Shown: piece by piece, positions 17,166-25,440 of the stretch
Position numbering within the stretch: position 1 is the first letter of the stretch
Layout of the letters: the number at the start of each line of letters is the position of its first letter
NCBI GenBank assembly: GCA_000314955.1
Contig: BAEM01000021.1
Coordinates: 1-64,000 of the forward strand
Length of the DNA: 64,000 nucleotides
Reading direction: 5' to 3'
DNA from: Paraglaciecola chathamensis S18K6
GTDB lineage: Bacteria > Pseudomonadota > Gammaproteobacteria > Enterobacterales > Alteromonadaceae
Translations under genes and position numbers: made by a program
The notes under the pieces: generated by a model
Database searches by the model: none
The model's input: the letters and a program-made list of their open reading frames with translations, nothing else
What the model was told of the DNA's origin: nothing

Positions 17166-17606
17166 CTACCACAAGCCCTTCGTATCTGCCCAGCGCACCG
17201 CAGCAGCAAACCAACCTACAGCTAGTAAATACGCACCAAACCAAAGCACAGCTTGCATGCTAATTGGCTTTCCCCAACCACCATAAAGAAAAAATGCAAG
17301 GCCACATAACAAAAGCAATGCAATACTTAGAATTGTCTCCGTTCGTTCTTTAAACCCCAATAAGCCGACTGAAACCCACAGCGGAACGCTTTGCCAATCT
17401 TCAGATTTTTTGTCTATCATTTTTACCCTCTTTGTTAATTCGGAAATATCTATTTCAAATACAGAAGCTAGAGATTTAAGCGTTTCTTTACTTGCAGGGT
17501 TACCTGCTTCAACTCTTTGAATAGTTCTTAAACTAAGTCCTGCCATATTGGCTAATTGCTCTTGGGACCAGTGTTTCTTTTCTCTTAATTTTTTAACAAT
17601 CATCAT
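17166..17606 (-). CDS. XRE-type HTH regulator with membrane anchor
   Basis: A 146-residue protein with an N-terminal Cro/C1-type helix-turn-helix (KKLREKKHWSQEQLANMAGLSLRTIQRVEAG, motif core SQEQLANMAGLS) at residues 5-60 and two membrane helices near residues 92-110 and 117-135. The layout suggests a membrane-tethered DNA-binding regulator. AGAGGTGA stands just before two consecutive ATG codons. The target is unknown. The GNAT gene 99 nt upstream lies in the same direction. Confidence 0.8.
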   Translation of the reverse strand: MMIVKKLREKKHWSQEQLANMAGLSLRTIQRVEAGNPASKETLKSLASVFEIDISELTKRVKMIDKKSEDWQSVPLWVSVGLLGFKERTETILSIALLLLCGLAFFLYGGWGKPISMQAVLWFGAYLLAVGWFAAAVRWADTKGLW

Positions 17607-17704
17607 ATCTTCACCTCTGTCGAATTATTTTTAATAAAAAAGGCTACTGTCGGTGACGACTTTTATGCGTCTTTGTTGTGACACCAAGAAATAATTGGGC
17701 TTTT

Positions 17705-18136
17705 TCAATTTCGTTGCATGTGTATTAAAGGAAACGGATTCCCTTGCCCATCCAGTTCAGAGCGGCCAACCTTTTCAAAACCAACTTTTTCATAGAATTT
17801 AATTGCATTTGGATTCTGCTCGTTCACATCTACTTTTGAAGCATTTAACTCATCAAAAGCATAGGTTACAAGGTTGTACCCGATACCAGAGTCGAAATGC
17901 TCTGGCTTAATGAATAACATCTCAATATTTGATTCTGCGACACCGATAAACCCAAGAATTTCTTCCTCTTTCTTAATACAACGAAGTTCAACTGCATCGA
18001 AGTAGTGTTTTAAAATTTGAGGCTTAAGTTGCAGAATGTTCTCTTCCGGTAAAAAATCATGTGTCGCCCGCACGGCAGCTTCCCAGATTTCAATTAGCTC
18101 TAGATAGTTCTCTTTAGTAATTCCTACAACGTTCAT
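17705..18136 (-). CDS. GNAT-family N-acetyltransferase (YjaB/YafP-like)
   Basis: A 143-residue acetyltransferase. The ATG at 18136 follows AGAGGTGA at proper spacing; an in-frame GTG three codons earlier overlaps that ribosome site and is rejected. The acetyl-CoA site lies in MLFIKPEHFDSGIGYNLVTYAF, a variant with DSGIGYNL instead of the common R/Q-x-x-G-x-G/A. The end is typical: NAIKFYEKVGFEKVGRSELDGQGNPFPLIHM. The GQGNPFPLIHM tail is a hallmark of the YjaB/YafP subgroup. The substrate is unknown. Confidence 0.85.
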   Translation of the reverse strand: MNVVGITKENYLELIEIWEAAVRATHDFLPEENILQLKPQILKHYFDAVELRCIKKEEEILGFIGVAESNIEMLFIKPEHFDSGIGYNLVTYAFDELNASKVDVNEQNPNAIKFYEKVGFEKVGRSELDGQGNPFPLIHMQRN

Positions 18137-18204
18137 GAAATTCACCTCTCAGTTCATATACAGTTTTTACATTCGAATTCTACAGGGCTCTAAACCAAAT
18201 GAAA

Positions 18205-18300
18205 TTAGCTTTCCATGCTTTCCTCACGAAGTGCAATTATCGCTTGATAAGATTCACTCATAAACCATCCTCTTGCGCTTTTCTTATCAGGGAATTCAAC
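18205..18300 (-). pseudogene. C-terminal fragment of a DUF1330 protein
   Basis: Thirty-one codons ending in TAA read VEFPDKKSARGWF then MSESYQAIIALREES, which matches the conserved end of the DUF1330 family (usual form: V-E-F-P-[S/D]-x-x-x-A-x-x-W-[Y/F]-x-S-x-x-Y-Q-x-[I/A]). The upstream two-thirds of the gene is absent. The fragment directly abuts the stop codon of the beta-lactamase-like gene, so a deletion or insertion event removed the rest. Confidence 0.65.
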
Positions 18301-19571
18301 TATGGTTTTTGTCTACTGCGTCGCCAAACCCAGTAGGCAATTACTGCAATAACAATAAAGAGTGTTCCAAGAATAATGTCCTGAAACACCTCATCAATTC
18401 GGTTATTTACTAAATAAATATCAGGCTTTCCGGTTTGCCACAAAGTCCATTGTGTTGCCATATCCGACGCGAATGCTTCTTCATTGCCGGTCTGAAACAT
18501 GATAAACCCATCACCCGTTTTGGGATCGAAACGTACGGTTGAATTGAGGTATGGAGACTTGCCACCATGACCGATGATAAAACCCGTATCAGAGGGTGCG
18601 AATAACATGACTCCAAGCCCCCAAATTGCCTGCCCACTTACGAATGCTTCAGGTTGTTGCATTTGCGTAAGACTATTTTTGCTAAGTAGAGGCGTGGTTC
18701 TAATATCACTAAACTGAAGTACAACGTTTGCAGTCATGAGTTTGTGCATATCCGTTAAATTCGTATACAAACCCGTTGCCGCTAATGAAGTGTAATTGGG
18801 GTATTCACGAACTTGTTGGTCCTCACCAAAATATTCAGCGAGTAGTGGGTCATTGCGGTCAACTTGAAAGTAGGTGTTTTTTAATCCTAAAGGCTCAAAC
18901 AGTAAGCCGTGCATAGCTTCTTGAAAACCTGTTTGTGTGACATCTTCAATAATCAATTGTATGAGGTTGTAGCTACCACCTGAATAATCCCATGATTCAC
19001 CAGGCGGTTGTGTGACAACAACCCGTCCACTCACTCCGGGATCGGCGTCAGCAGCTTTAGTTAAGTGCTCGGCAAGCGGCTGTATAGGTTCGCCTGGTGC
19101 AAAACCGTCATGCCCAAGACCATCTTCTATTCCTGCGGTATGGCTTAGCAACAAACGCAATGTCACCTGTTCATTATCGAACTTGCTTTGTGGAAGTTGC
19201 CAGCGTTTGAGGTATTGGGAAACAGGTGCGTCCAGGTCGAGTATCCCTTGTTCAACCAAACGCATCACTGCCATAGCAGTCACCCATTTACTTACCGAGG
19301 CGACACCAAATACCGACTGTTCATCGACGGGTTTACCAGTAGATACGAAATGTGTATCAACTATTTCACCACGCTCTATCAGGGCATAAGCAGCATTGCC
19401 CTTGAAATTATCGTTTACTTCCGACTTCAAGTATTTTGCAAAAGCAACTGTGTTTTCTGTTTCCGCCCATGGTTCCAAAAGCCATCCTTCCATTAAAGCG
19501 AAGAATCTTAAACCTCCCCACATTCCAGAGAGTATGATTACTACCAGTACAGAAAGGACAATTTTTTTCAT
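18300..19571 (-). CDS. Class C beta-lactamase-like serine hydrolase, membrane-anchored
   Basis: A 423-residue exported protein. An N-terminal hydrophobic segment (KKIVLSVLVVIILSGMWGG) serves as signal or anchor. The serine-lysine pair is seen as SVSK in FGVASVSKWVTAMAV (the SxxK motif), the tyrosine motif as YSGGSYN, and a C-terminal HGGKSPY replaces the KTG triad. One membrane helix (IILGTLFIVIAVIAYWVW) and a basic tail close the protein. Such proteins are often peptidases, esterases or amidases rather than true beta-lactamases, so antibiotic resistance should not be assumed. The start at 19571 gives a proper signal peptide; a start 54 nt upstream does not. Confidence 0.82.
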   Translation of the reverse strand: MKKIVLSVLVVIILSGMWGGLRFFALMEGWLLEPWAETENTVAFAKYLKSEVNDNFKGNAAYALIERGEIVDTHFVSTGKPVDEQSVFGVASVSKWVTAMAVMRLVEQGILDLDAPVSQYLKRWQLPQSKFDNEQVTLRLLLSHTAGIEDGLGHDGFAPGEPIQPLAEHLTKAADADPGVSGRVVVTQPPGESWDYSGGSYNLIQLIIEDVTQTGFQEAMHGLLFEPLGLKNTYFQVDRNDPLLAEYFGEDQQVREYPNYTSLAATGLYTNLTDMHKLMTANVVLQFSDIRTTPLLSKNSLTQMQQPEAFVSGQAIWGLGVMLFAPSDTGFIIGHGGKSPYLNSTVRFDPKTGDGFIMFQTGNEEAFASDMATQWTLWQTGKPDIYLVNNRIDEVFQDIILGTLFIVIAVIAYWVWRRSRQKP

Positions 19572-19781
19572 AATTAAACGCACGTTAGAATACTTAAACC
19601 AAGTATATTTAGTGCGTAAAATCAATATTGATTAGGTGTTTGGATTACATTGCAGATCGTACAATTTGACAGAATTAGAGACATGAATATTCAACTGCCG
19701 CAAAGTTTTTGCCCATAAATGATATACATTATTCGCCTGCGAATTTCCGGACCGTCAGTATATGGTCCCAGTGCAAATTTA

Positions 19782-20768
19782 TTACGTTTTCTGCTCAACT
19801 GAAGAGGTCTGATAAGCCTTTCTAATTTCATTTGGGCTTTGACCAATAACCTTTTTAAATACACGTGAAAATGCGGCTTCAGATTGGTAGCCAATATCCA
19901 GCGCTATAGCGAGCATAGAATCTTTCGACAGTTGTAGTTTTGAATATGCTAATGACATTCTCCATTCAGTCAGATACTCCATCGGTGTATTACCGACTAA
20001 TCTTTTGAACTGCTGCGCAAAGCTTGTTCTCGACATCCCCACGTTTTGCGCTAGCTCCTCCAGCGACCAATGGTGGTCAGGGCTTTCATGAATAAGCTCT
20101 AACGCATTTCCTATGCGGTTATCCTCTAGTGCGCCCAGCCAGCCTATTTTCTCGTCACTGAGCTCCAACAAATACTGGCGCATGGCGGTAATAACTAAAA
20201 TATCAGCCAGACGCGCAATAACCGCTTCCGCACCTATGCCAATCGTGCTCGTTTCGGCATCAAGCAAACTACTAATGTTGTCAACCATATTGATTGGCGC
20301 ATTGCTATCTTGATTAATAAGAATATAAGAGGGAAGGATCCCCAGCAGCTTAATTGCAAGTGGATGTTGAAAAAGTAACACGCCGCAAACCATTGCGGTT
20401 TGCTTGCCGCTACCACCAAACTGCAGAGTTTCGTAACGTTCCGTTACCGCTTTTATCGGTAACTCATCTAATGGTGTAAAAAACTTACAGCTGCCGTCAC
20501 TTAACGTATGCCCTTCCCCCTTGGGGAAAAGAATAAAGTCGCCAGTGTTGAGTTGTAATTCGGTTTTACCAATACTAAACACTGCGCTGCCATCTACAAC
20601 AATGTGAAACATCATGCAGTTGTTCATGGGCGGCATATCCAATGCCCATGGCATACTTAGTCGGGATTGAGTGAAAAAGGCACTTTCCATGCGCAGACTA
20701 TCGAGCAACTTACCAATGGGCTCATCCTTAATTGGTACATTTATTCGGTTCTTATAATCAAAGTTCAT
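19782..20768 (-). CDS. AraC-family transcriptional regulator (cupin N-terminus)
   Basis: A 328-residue regulator. The N-terminal half is a cupin_6-type sensing domain (MNNCMMFHIVVDGSAVF, LNTGDFILFPKGEGH). The C-terminal 100 residues hold the two AraC helix-turn-helix units: WSLEELAQNVGMSRTSFAQQFKRLVGNTPMEYLTEWRM, then MLAIALDIGYQSEAAFSRVFKKVIGQSP (cores SLEELAQNVGMS and GYQSEAAFSRVFK). The sensing domain belongs to the group often found beside short-chain reductases and oxidoreductases. Its target is not evident; no divergent partner gene is adjacent. Confidence 0.9.
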   Translation of the reverse strand: MNFDYKNRINVPIKDEPIGKLLDSLRMESAFFTQSRLSMPWALDMPPMNNCMMFHIVVDGSAVFSIGKTELQLNTGDFILFPKGEGHTLSDGSCKFFTPLDELPIKAVTERYETLQFGGSGKQTAMVCGVLLFQHPLAIKLLGILPSYILINQDSNAPINMVDNISSLLDAETSTIGIGAEAVIARLADILVITAMRQYLLELSDEKIGWLGALEDNRIGNALELIHESPDHHWSLEELAQNVGMSRTSFAQQFKRLVGNTPMEYLTEWRMSLAYSKLQLSKDSMLAIALDIGYQSEAAFSRVFKKVIGQSPNEIRKAYQTSSVEQKT

Positions 20769-20864
20769 AGGTGTAGTTACCCAATTTTACTTGTCAAAAT
20801 AGACCTTAAAAAGAATAGCATTAATTACTAGCCTCAAAAAAGCTTGCTGCGCATTCGAGGCTCT

Positions 20865-21296
20865 TTAAATTGCTCCGAGCCTCGCCCTTAAAGCGTCTGC
20901 TTCATTCACAAATTTTCTATCCTCAAGAAAATTGCTTAGAGATGAGAGGCAACTAAAGGTAAAAAAGGGTAAGCCAACTAAGTGACTATATTTTTCAAAT
21001 AAACTCACATTACAACTGTTCACACCGATTACACATATCATCTCACACTGATATCTAAGGCTGCATGTTAACGATTTTAAAAGAAAACGATAAGCATCAG
21101 GGGTGGCCAATGTATAAAAATCTCTAAAAAACTCAACTCTAACCCAGGGCTTTCTTGGCGCATTGTTAATGATCGAAGTGCAAATTTTTTCTGAAAACAT
21201 TTGTGCGCCAGCGCCATTAATGGGACCCAACGGCGCACTTATCAAAACATTGTCGAACCATTCCACATTGATTTCACCATGCGCAATATCAATCAT
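20865..21296 (-). CDS. Conserved-looking protein of unknown function
   Basis: A 143-residue protein. The ATG at 21296 has GGGGAAG 8 nt upstream and is preferred to a GTG five codons earlier. It has no signal peptide or membrane helix. The alternation of strands and helices (NVLISAPLGPINGAGAQMFSEKI, WVRVEFFRDFYTLATPDAYRFLLKSL, CEMICVIGVNSCN) recalls STAS-type anti-sigma antagonist domains, but this is only an impression. It has five cysteines in its central and C-terminal parts. Not recognised otherwise. Confidence 0.55.
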   Translation of the reverse strand: MIDIAHGEINVEWFDNVLISAPLGPINGAGAQMFSEKICTSIINNAPRKPWVRVEFFRDFYTLATPDAYRFLLKSLTCSLRYQCEMICVIGVNSCNVSLFEKYSHLVGLPFFTFSCLSSLSNFLEDRKFVNEADALRARLGAI

Positions 21297-21347
21297 GATA
21301 ATCTTCCCCACTCATTGGACTAAAAGTATCCTCACAACACACAACTA

Positions 21348-21785
21348 TTAAATTGATAACAACAAGCCTGACAAAACTGCACACCCCGTTCTAAAATGAT
21401 TCCAAAATACCCACTTATCGAGATAGGTTTGCCAGAACCTAGAAAGTTCTTCAGGCCGCGCATCTTTCAACGCTTCGTTCAGGGGAATATTGAAAAATAC
21501 TGTTACTAACGTTGTTCCAATAAAAAAAACAAAACCGGCTAAAGATTGAAAGCCTGAGTGGAAGATACAGAAATAAAGTCCAGCAAGGCCCGATAGACTA
21601 AAGCACGTTAGAAAAAGTGGGTTAAGGATCTGACTATTAAGTTTTATCATAGTAGTTGCCCCGTGGCAGCTCTGCGATAAAACGTGCATAACGGTATTGC
21701 TGAAAGTAAAATAAAGCCCCACCATGATAATCATCGATAGTTGGAGCATTGCTTCAACTATCGCTAATACGGTTATCTCACTCAT
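21348..21785 (-). CDS. DUF1772 family membrane protein
   Basis: A 145-residue inner-membrane protein with four predicted helices. The family signature is present: FNIPLNEALKD followed by FWQTYLDKWVFWNHFRT. DUF1772 includes anthrone-oxygenase-like proteins; a bacterial role is not established. Its start overlaps the stop of the NmrA-like gene by 4 nt (ATGA), so the two are translationally coupled, and it closes the pirin-led gene set. Confidence 0.82.
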   Translation of the reverse strand: MSEITVLAIVEAMLQLSMIIMVGLYFTFSNTVMHVLSQSCHGATTMIKLNSQILNPLFLTCFSLSGLAGLYFCIFHSGFQSLAGFVFFIGTTLVTVFFNIPLNEALKDARPEELSRFWQTYLDKWVFWNHFRTGCAVLSGLLLSI

Positions 21786-22615
21786 TGTGAGCCACCGCTA
21801 AAGGCCTGCAAATTATCTACAACAAATTCTGTGAATCGCTTTGCTGGCCTGCCTAATGCCTGCTCTACTCCATCGACAATGTACTCATTTCTTCCGTCAA
21901 GAACTTCGGTAAATAAATAAGTCAGCATCTCTATCGTTTGTGAGTCAACACCGTCACTTTGCATTTGGCTTACAAACTCATTTTGCGAAATTTGCCTAAA
22001 ATTGACCGAACGATGGAGCACTTGTGTGAATATATCTGCTAATTGCTTAAAACTAAGTAGCTCAGGTCCCGTAACCTCATATAACTTTCCGTTATGTTTG
22101 CTATTTAGTAAAGAAGCAACAACCACATCGCAGATATCAGCAACATCAATAAATGGTTCAGTAACTGCACCTACGGGCAATGCGATAGTGCCCGCATCAA
22201 TAAAGTCACGGAACATGCCCTCACTAAAATTTTGATTAAACCAACTCGCTCTTACTACTGTCCAACTTAACCCAGATGTTTGCACTAACTCCTCACAAAC
22301 TTTAGCAGCAGGTTCTCCACGTCCAGATAGCAGTGTGATGTGCTTTACGCCTTTGATTTTTGCCAAAGCACAAAATTTTGCTATATCCCCAGGAGCCTCA
22401 GGTATTGCAAGGTCTGGATAATAGGTTAAGTAAACTGCATCAATATCTACAAGTGATGCCCCCCATGTCTCAGGAGACCTCCAGTCAAAGTAAACTTCGC
22501 CGTGGCGACTCGCTCCTTTAACATTTAAACCTTGTCCCGCTAACTTGTTGTATACACGAGCACCCGTTTTACCCGTAGCACCAATGATTAAATACTTACT
22601 TGTGTTTTGTTGCAT
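21782..22615 (-). CDS. NmrA-like NAD(P)-binding protein
   Basis: A 277-residue cytosolic Rossmann-fold protein of the atypical short-chain dehydrogenase group. The nucleotide motif YLIIGATGKTGARVYNKL starts at residue 8. VYLTYYPDL, HITLLSGRGE and WTVVRASWFNQNF follow, which are typical of NmrA/QorB-type sensors and reductases that lack the full catalytic tyrosine-lysine pair. The start at 22615 follows AAGGGAGAAGGC. It is in one direction with pirin and DUF2798 upstream and DUF1772 overlapping downstream, suggesting a shared response to quinone or redox stress. Confidence 0.85.
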   Translation of the reverse strand: MQQNTSKYLIIGATGKTGARVYNKLAGQGLNVKGASRHGEVYFDWRSPETWGASLVDIDAVYLTYYPDLAIPEAPGDIAKFCALAKIKGVKHITLLSGRGEPAAKVCEELVQTSGLSWTVVRASWFNQNFSEGMFRDFIDAGTIALPVGAVTEPFIDVADICDVVVASLLNSKHNGKLYEVTGPELLSFKQLADIFTQVLHRSVNFRQISQNEFVSQMQSDGVDSQTIEMLTYLFTEVLDGRNEYIVDGVEQALGRPAKRFTEFVVDNLQAFSGGSQ

Positions 22616-22778
22616 TATGCCTTCTCCCTTAGTAATTAAGATAAAAGCACTATAGCCAAGTATGTGAAGTTGAAATTTACTCTGCGTATGGTTTTTAATG
22701 CACATCGTTCAATCTGTCTTTACGGCAGACTTATAATCAATAGATACGGGGAGTTTCTTCCCCGTATCCTAAAAATGC

Positions 22779-23048
22779 TTATAAGTTTGTTTTATTGAAT
22801 ATTGCTTTTGGGTTAGCAACATAATGATTGATCCAAGGCCCGAGAAGAAGACTGGTCGGCAACGCTATCACGATACTTTCCCCCCAAGCTCGCAACCATG
22901 CCCAAAATAATTCAAGCAATGCATTCACATCTGGAACTCCAATATTCGTACATGTCCAATATAACGATAAAACCCCAGACATTGTGAACGCCATTATTGT
23001 TGTCCTAAGCAAGGATTGACGGCTGTTTGCAATATTGTCCTTTGACAT
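22779..23048 (-). CDS. DUF2798 family small membrane protein
   Basis: An 89-residue protein with two membrane helices (TTIMAFTMSGVLSLYWTC and AWGESIVIALPTSLLLGPWI). The spacing of the helices and the F-W-x-x-W-x-x-A-W-x-x-S core match DUF2798. The start at 23048 has GAGGGAGAAGAG upstream. It lies 40 nt after the pirin gene and before the NmrA-like gene on the same strand. Its function is unknown. Confidence 0.75.
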   Translation of the reverse strand: MSKDNIANSRQSLLRTTIMAFTMSGVLSLYWTCTNIGVPDVNALLELFWAWLRAWGESIVIALPTSLLLGPWINHYVANPKAIFNKTNL

Positions 23049-23088
23049 GGCTCTTCTCCCTCTTAACATAAGAAACACACCGTTTTCG

Positions 23089-23973
23089 CTAGTTTATGCT
23101 GCCGAACAACCCCGCTTGTTCTTTAGCGATAACCGCATTCATTGTTTCATTATCGGAGGCAACAAGTGGCCCCTGCTGCACAAAGCTTTCATTCAATGGC
23201 TCGGCTGAGACAATAACAAAATGCGCAGCGTGTGAAGATTGATTCGTTAAATTCAAATCACTGTCGCTATCTGTATTTTCTATTGCTAACGACTCCCCCT
23301 TTTGTAGCGTCATTTGGGACTCCCCCGCATGCAAGTTAATCTCACCTGAAACAGCGTAGACCCAAGCATTGAATCCGGCTTGCAACTGAAACCTAAACTC
23401 ACTAGCGGTGTTTAGCCTGCCATCTAAGATATTCATCGGTATAGAGGGCGACTGCGCGCTGGTCTCATCTAGATAATCACCAAGGACAAGTCTTACTCTG
23501 CTTCCATCCCGTTCAATGATTGGCATATCACTGGCTTTAACATGAAGGGTATTGGGCATAGCGTTTTTGTCATAATTAGGAATATTGACGAACATTTGCA
23601 ACCCATGAATTTTCGCCCCTGAGCGCGGGCGTTCATCATGAACAGCCCCAGAAGCTGCTTTTAGCCAATAAAGGTCACCGGGCTCTAAATCAAAATCATT
23701 CCCTATTGAATCTGTGTTGTGAAATTTCCCTACGCTATCTTCAAACAAAATAGACACGGCGGACAATCCTGCATGCGGGTGGGCTCCAAAAGTGGGTGCT
23801 GTCATTACGTAATGATCCACCATTATTAAAGGATCAAAACCACTAGCAAAACTCTTGTGTCGAAAAGACAGGGCGTCAAACCCGTCTGCAACACTAAAGG
23901 GAGCCCCAGCGGTTACCGGACTCATACTAATTTTAGGTTTTTGTGCATTGCTTTCTGCGCGTACTAAGCTCAT
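23089..23973 (-). CDS. Pirin-family protein
   Basis: A 294-residue cytosolic bicupin. The metal ligands of pirin are all present: HPH in FGAHPHAGLSAV, a third His in GKFHNTDS, and Glu in GAVHDERPRSG. Bacterial pirins act as metal-dependent quercetin dioxygenases or redox-sensing partners. It is the first gene of a minus-strand set (pirin, DUF2798, NmrA-like, DUF1772) divergent from a LysR gene, so control by that LysR is likely. Confidence 0.9.
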   Translation of the reverse strand: MSLVRAESNAQKPKISMSPVTAGAPFSVADGFDALSFRHKSFASGFDPLIMVDHYVMTAPTFGAHPHAGLSAVSILFEDSVGKFHNTDSIGNDFDLEPGDLYWLKAASGAVHDERPRSGAKIHGLQMFVNIPNYDKNAMPNTLHVKASDMPIIERDGSRVRLVLGDYLDETSAQSPSIPMNILDGRLNTASEFRFQLQAGFNAWVYAVSGEINLHAGESQMTLQKGESLAIENTDSDSDLNLTNQSSHAAHFVIVSAEPLNESFVQQGPLVASDNETMNAVIAKEQAGLFGSIN

Positions 23974-24051
23974 TTAATCGCTCCTCTATCTAAGCCATGC
24001 CACAACCATAGGACGCTAATTAGCTTAAGAAAATAGTCAAAAATAGAATTA

Positions 24052-24073
24052 ATTGTTCTATTATTGAAACAAT
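24052..24073. promoter_or_regulatory. Candidate LysR operator
   Basis: A perfect dyad ATTGTT-N10-AACAAT lies in the 124-nt gap between the divergent pirin and LysR genes, 25 nt before the LysR start codon. LysR-type regulators usually bind interrupted dyads at such positions. Confidence 0.55.
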
Positions 24074-24097
24074 AAAGACAGCAAGGTAAATAATCTA

Positions 24098-25006
24098 ATG
24101 GATATGAATGACTATTACTACTTTGTGAAAGTGGTGGAAAACAAAGGTTTTACCCATGCTGCGGAAATGATTAACTCACCAAAGTCCAAAATAAGCAGGC
24201 ACATAAAAAAGCTGGAAGAACGACTGGATATGAGGTTAATCCAAAGAACCACAAGGCACTTTGTGGTCACTGAAGCTGGCTGGGAATTTTATCGGCATGC
24301 AAAAAAAGTCGTTAACGAAGTAGAGCTAGCTGAAAATATTGTGAAAAAACGCCGGGGCACCTTATCTGGTAAAGTCAATATCAGCTGCTCTTTTGGGGTT
24401 TCTAATTATTTAATGCCTAGCCTAATAAGCGCCTTTCTAAAACAATACCCAGATGTAGAAATAAGACAACAAGTATCCAATGACTATGTTGATATCATTT
24501 CTAAAGGATTGGACATGGTCATTAGAGGTCATGAAAAGAATCTCCCTGATTCATCATTAATACAAAAGCATCTTGCTCAAGTCGAATGGTGCTTGTTTGC
24601 TAGTCCCGCTTTTCTGACACAGACTATGCCAATTTTAGCTCCTAACGACCTTCAAGGTATTAAAGCCCTTGGTTTTGGCTGGAAGAACGACTCATGGGCT
24701 TGGAGCTTAACAAGGTACGATGGCGAAAAGGCCGAAGTCCCCCATTCGCCTATATTCAGTTCAGACGACATGAGTGCTTTAAAAACAGCTTGTATTGATG
24801 GACTGGGAGTTGTTTCGTTACCTGGATATGTTTGCAAAAAAGAAGTCGACGATGGTCAATTAGTAAGGGTGTTACCTCAGTGGCACAGCCGTTCTGCCGC
24901 CCTTTCCATCATTATACCTTCGCGCAAAGGAGTGCTAGTAGAGGTCAGAACATTTATCGATTTTTTGCAAATAAATGCACAAGAGATAGTGAATTTTTCA
25001 TTTTAG
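24098..25006 (+). CDS. LysR-type transcriptional regulator
   Basis: A 302-residue regulator. The winged helix-turn-helix is at the N-terminus (YYYFVKVVENKGFTHAAEMINSPKSKISRHIKKLEERL, core FTHAAEMINSPKSKISRHI). The effector domain begins near residue 90 with KVNISCSFGVSNYLMP. It belongs to the AaeR/DsdC-like subgroup with RRGTLSGKVNIS. It is divergent from the pirin-led genes and probably controls them together with itself. The inducer is unknown. Confidence 0.9.
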   Translation: MDMNDYYYFVKVVENKGFTHAAEMINSPKSKISRHIKKLEERLDMRLIQRTTRHFVVTEAGWEFYRHAKKVVNEVELAENIVKKRRGTLSGKVNISCSFGVSNYLMPSLISAFLKQYPDVEIRQQVSNDYVDIISKGLDMVIRGHEKNLPDSSLIQKHLAQVEWCLFASPAFLTQTMPILAPNDLQGIKALGFGWKNDSWAWSLTRYDGEKAEVPHSPIFSSDDMSALKTACIDGLGVVSLPGYVCKKEVDDGQLVRVLPQWHSRSAALSIIIPSRKGVLVEVRTFIDFLQINAQEIVNFSF

Positions 25007-25149
25007 GCTGTGCTATCCAACAGCGTCTTGGATGAAGGGCTTTACACTTCACTGGAGTTTATCATATGCCTAGTTTGCCCAAGAGCAGAGCAAATATCGG
25101 ACTGAATAGATAACGAGCTTACAAATTGTAACGTTAGGCATTTTTTAAG

Positions 25150-25440
25150 AGATTTATAGAGATACCCCTGATTATAATGGTCAATTTTCAAGGCTAAACG
25201 ACACTTTATTAATATCTCACTTTCATCAGGTAGGTTAGTTATGTCGTCACCTTCAGTGAGGCTCACCCTGCTGGCGAGTATGGTCTATGCGGATTTGAGC
25301 CATAATCGCACAAAAAATGGGAAAACAACGGAAAAATCAAAGCACACTAGCTTTAAAAAAATGTATTCGGCCCGCGAAAAAACAAACAATCTCAACCGAG
25401 CGTTTTCACACCCTTTGTAGAAACCCTTGGGAGAGTTGAG
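25150..25440 (+). pseudogene. Internally deleted RAYT transposase remnant
   Basis: The left 90 nt match the leader of the full RAYT copies (GGTCAATTTTCAAGG, then CACTTTATTAATATCTCA and TCAGGTAGG before an ATG at 25241). From about 25272 the sequence resumes at codon 180 of the full gene (TATGGTCTATGCGG) and continues through the regions equal to KHTSIKKRIHAIKNKQPQPSVLTPFVGN, with several frameshifts and a stop. About 500 nt in the middle, including the HUH motif and catalytic tyrosine, are missing. It is thus a non-coding, possibly non-autonomous derivative. Confidence 0.8.

Noticed and set aside
18300-19571. Antibiotic resistance call for the beta-lactamase-like protein
   Set aside because: SxxK and Tyr motifs only show the broad serine hydrolase superfamily; the C-terminal helix and neighbourhood do not point to resistance.
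25055-25140. An attC-like pair GCCTAG...CGTTAGGC
   Set aside because: Only the outermost bases pair; there are no inner L-box-like arms or proper stem, and no cassette gene beside it.
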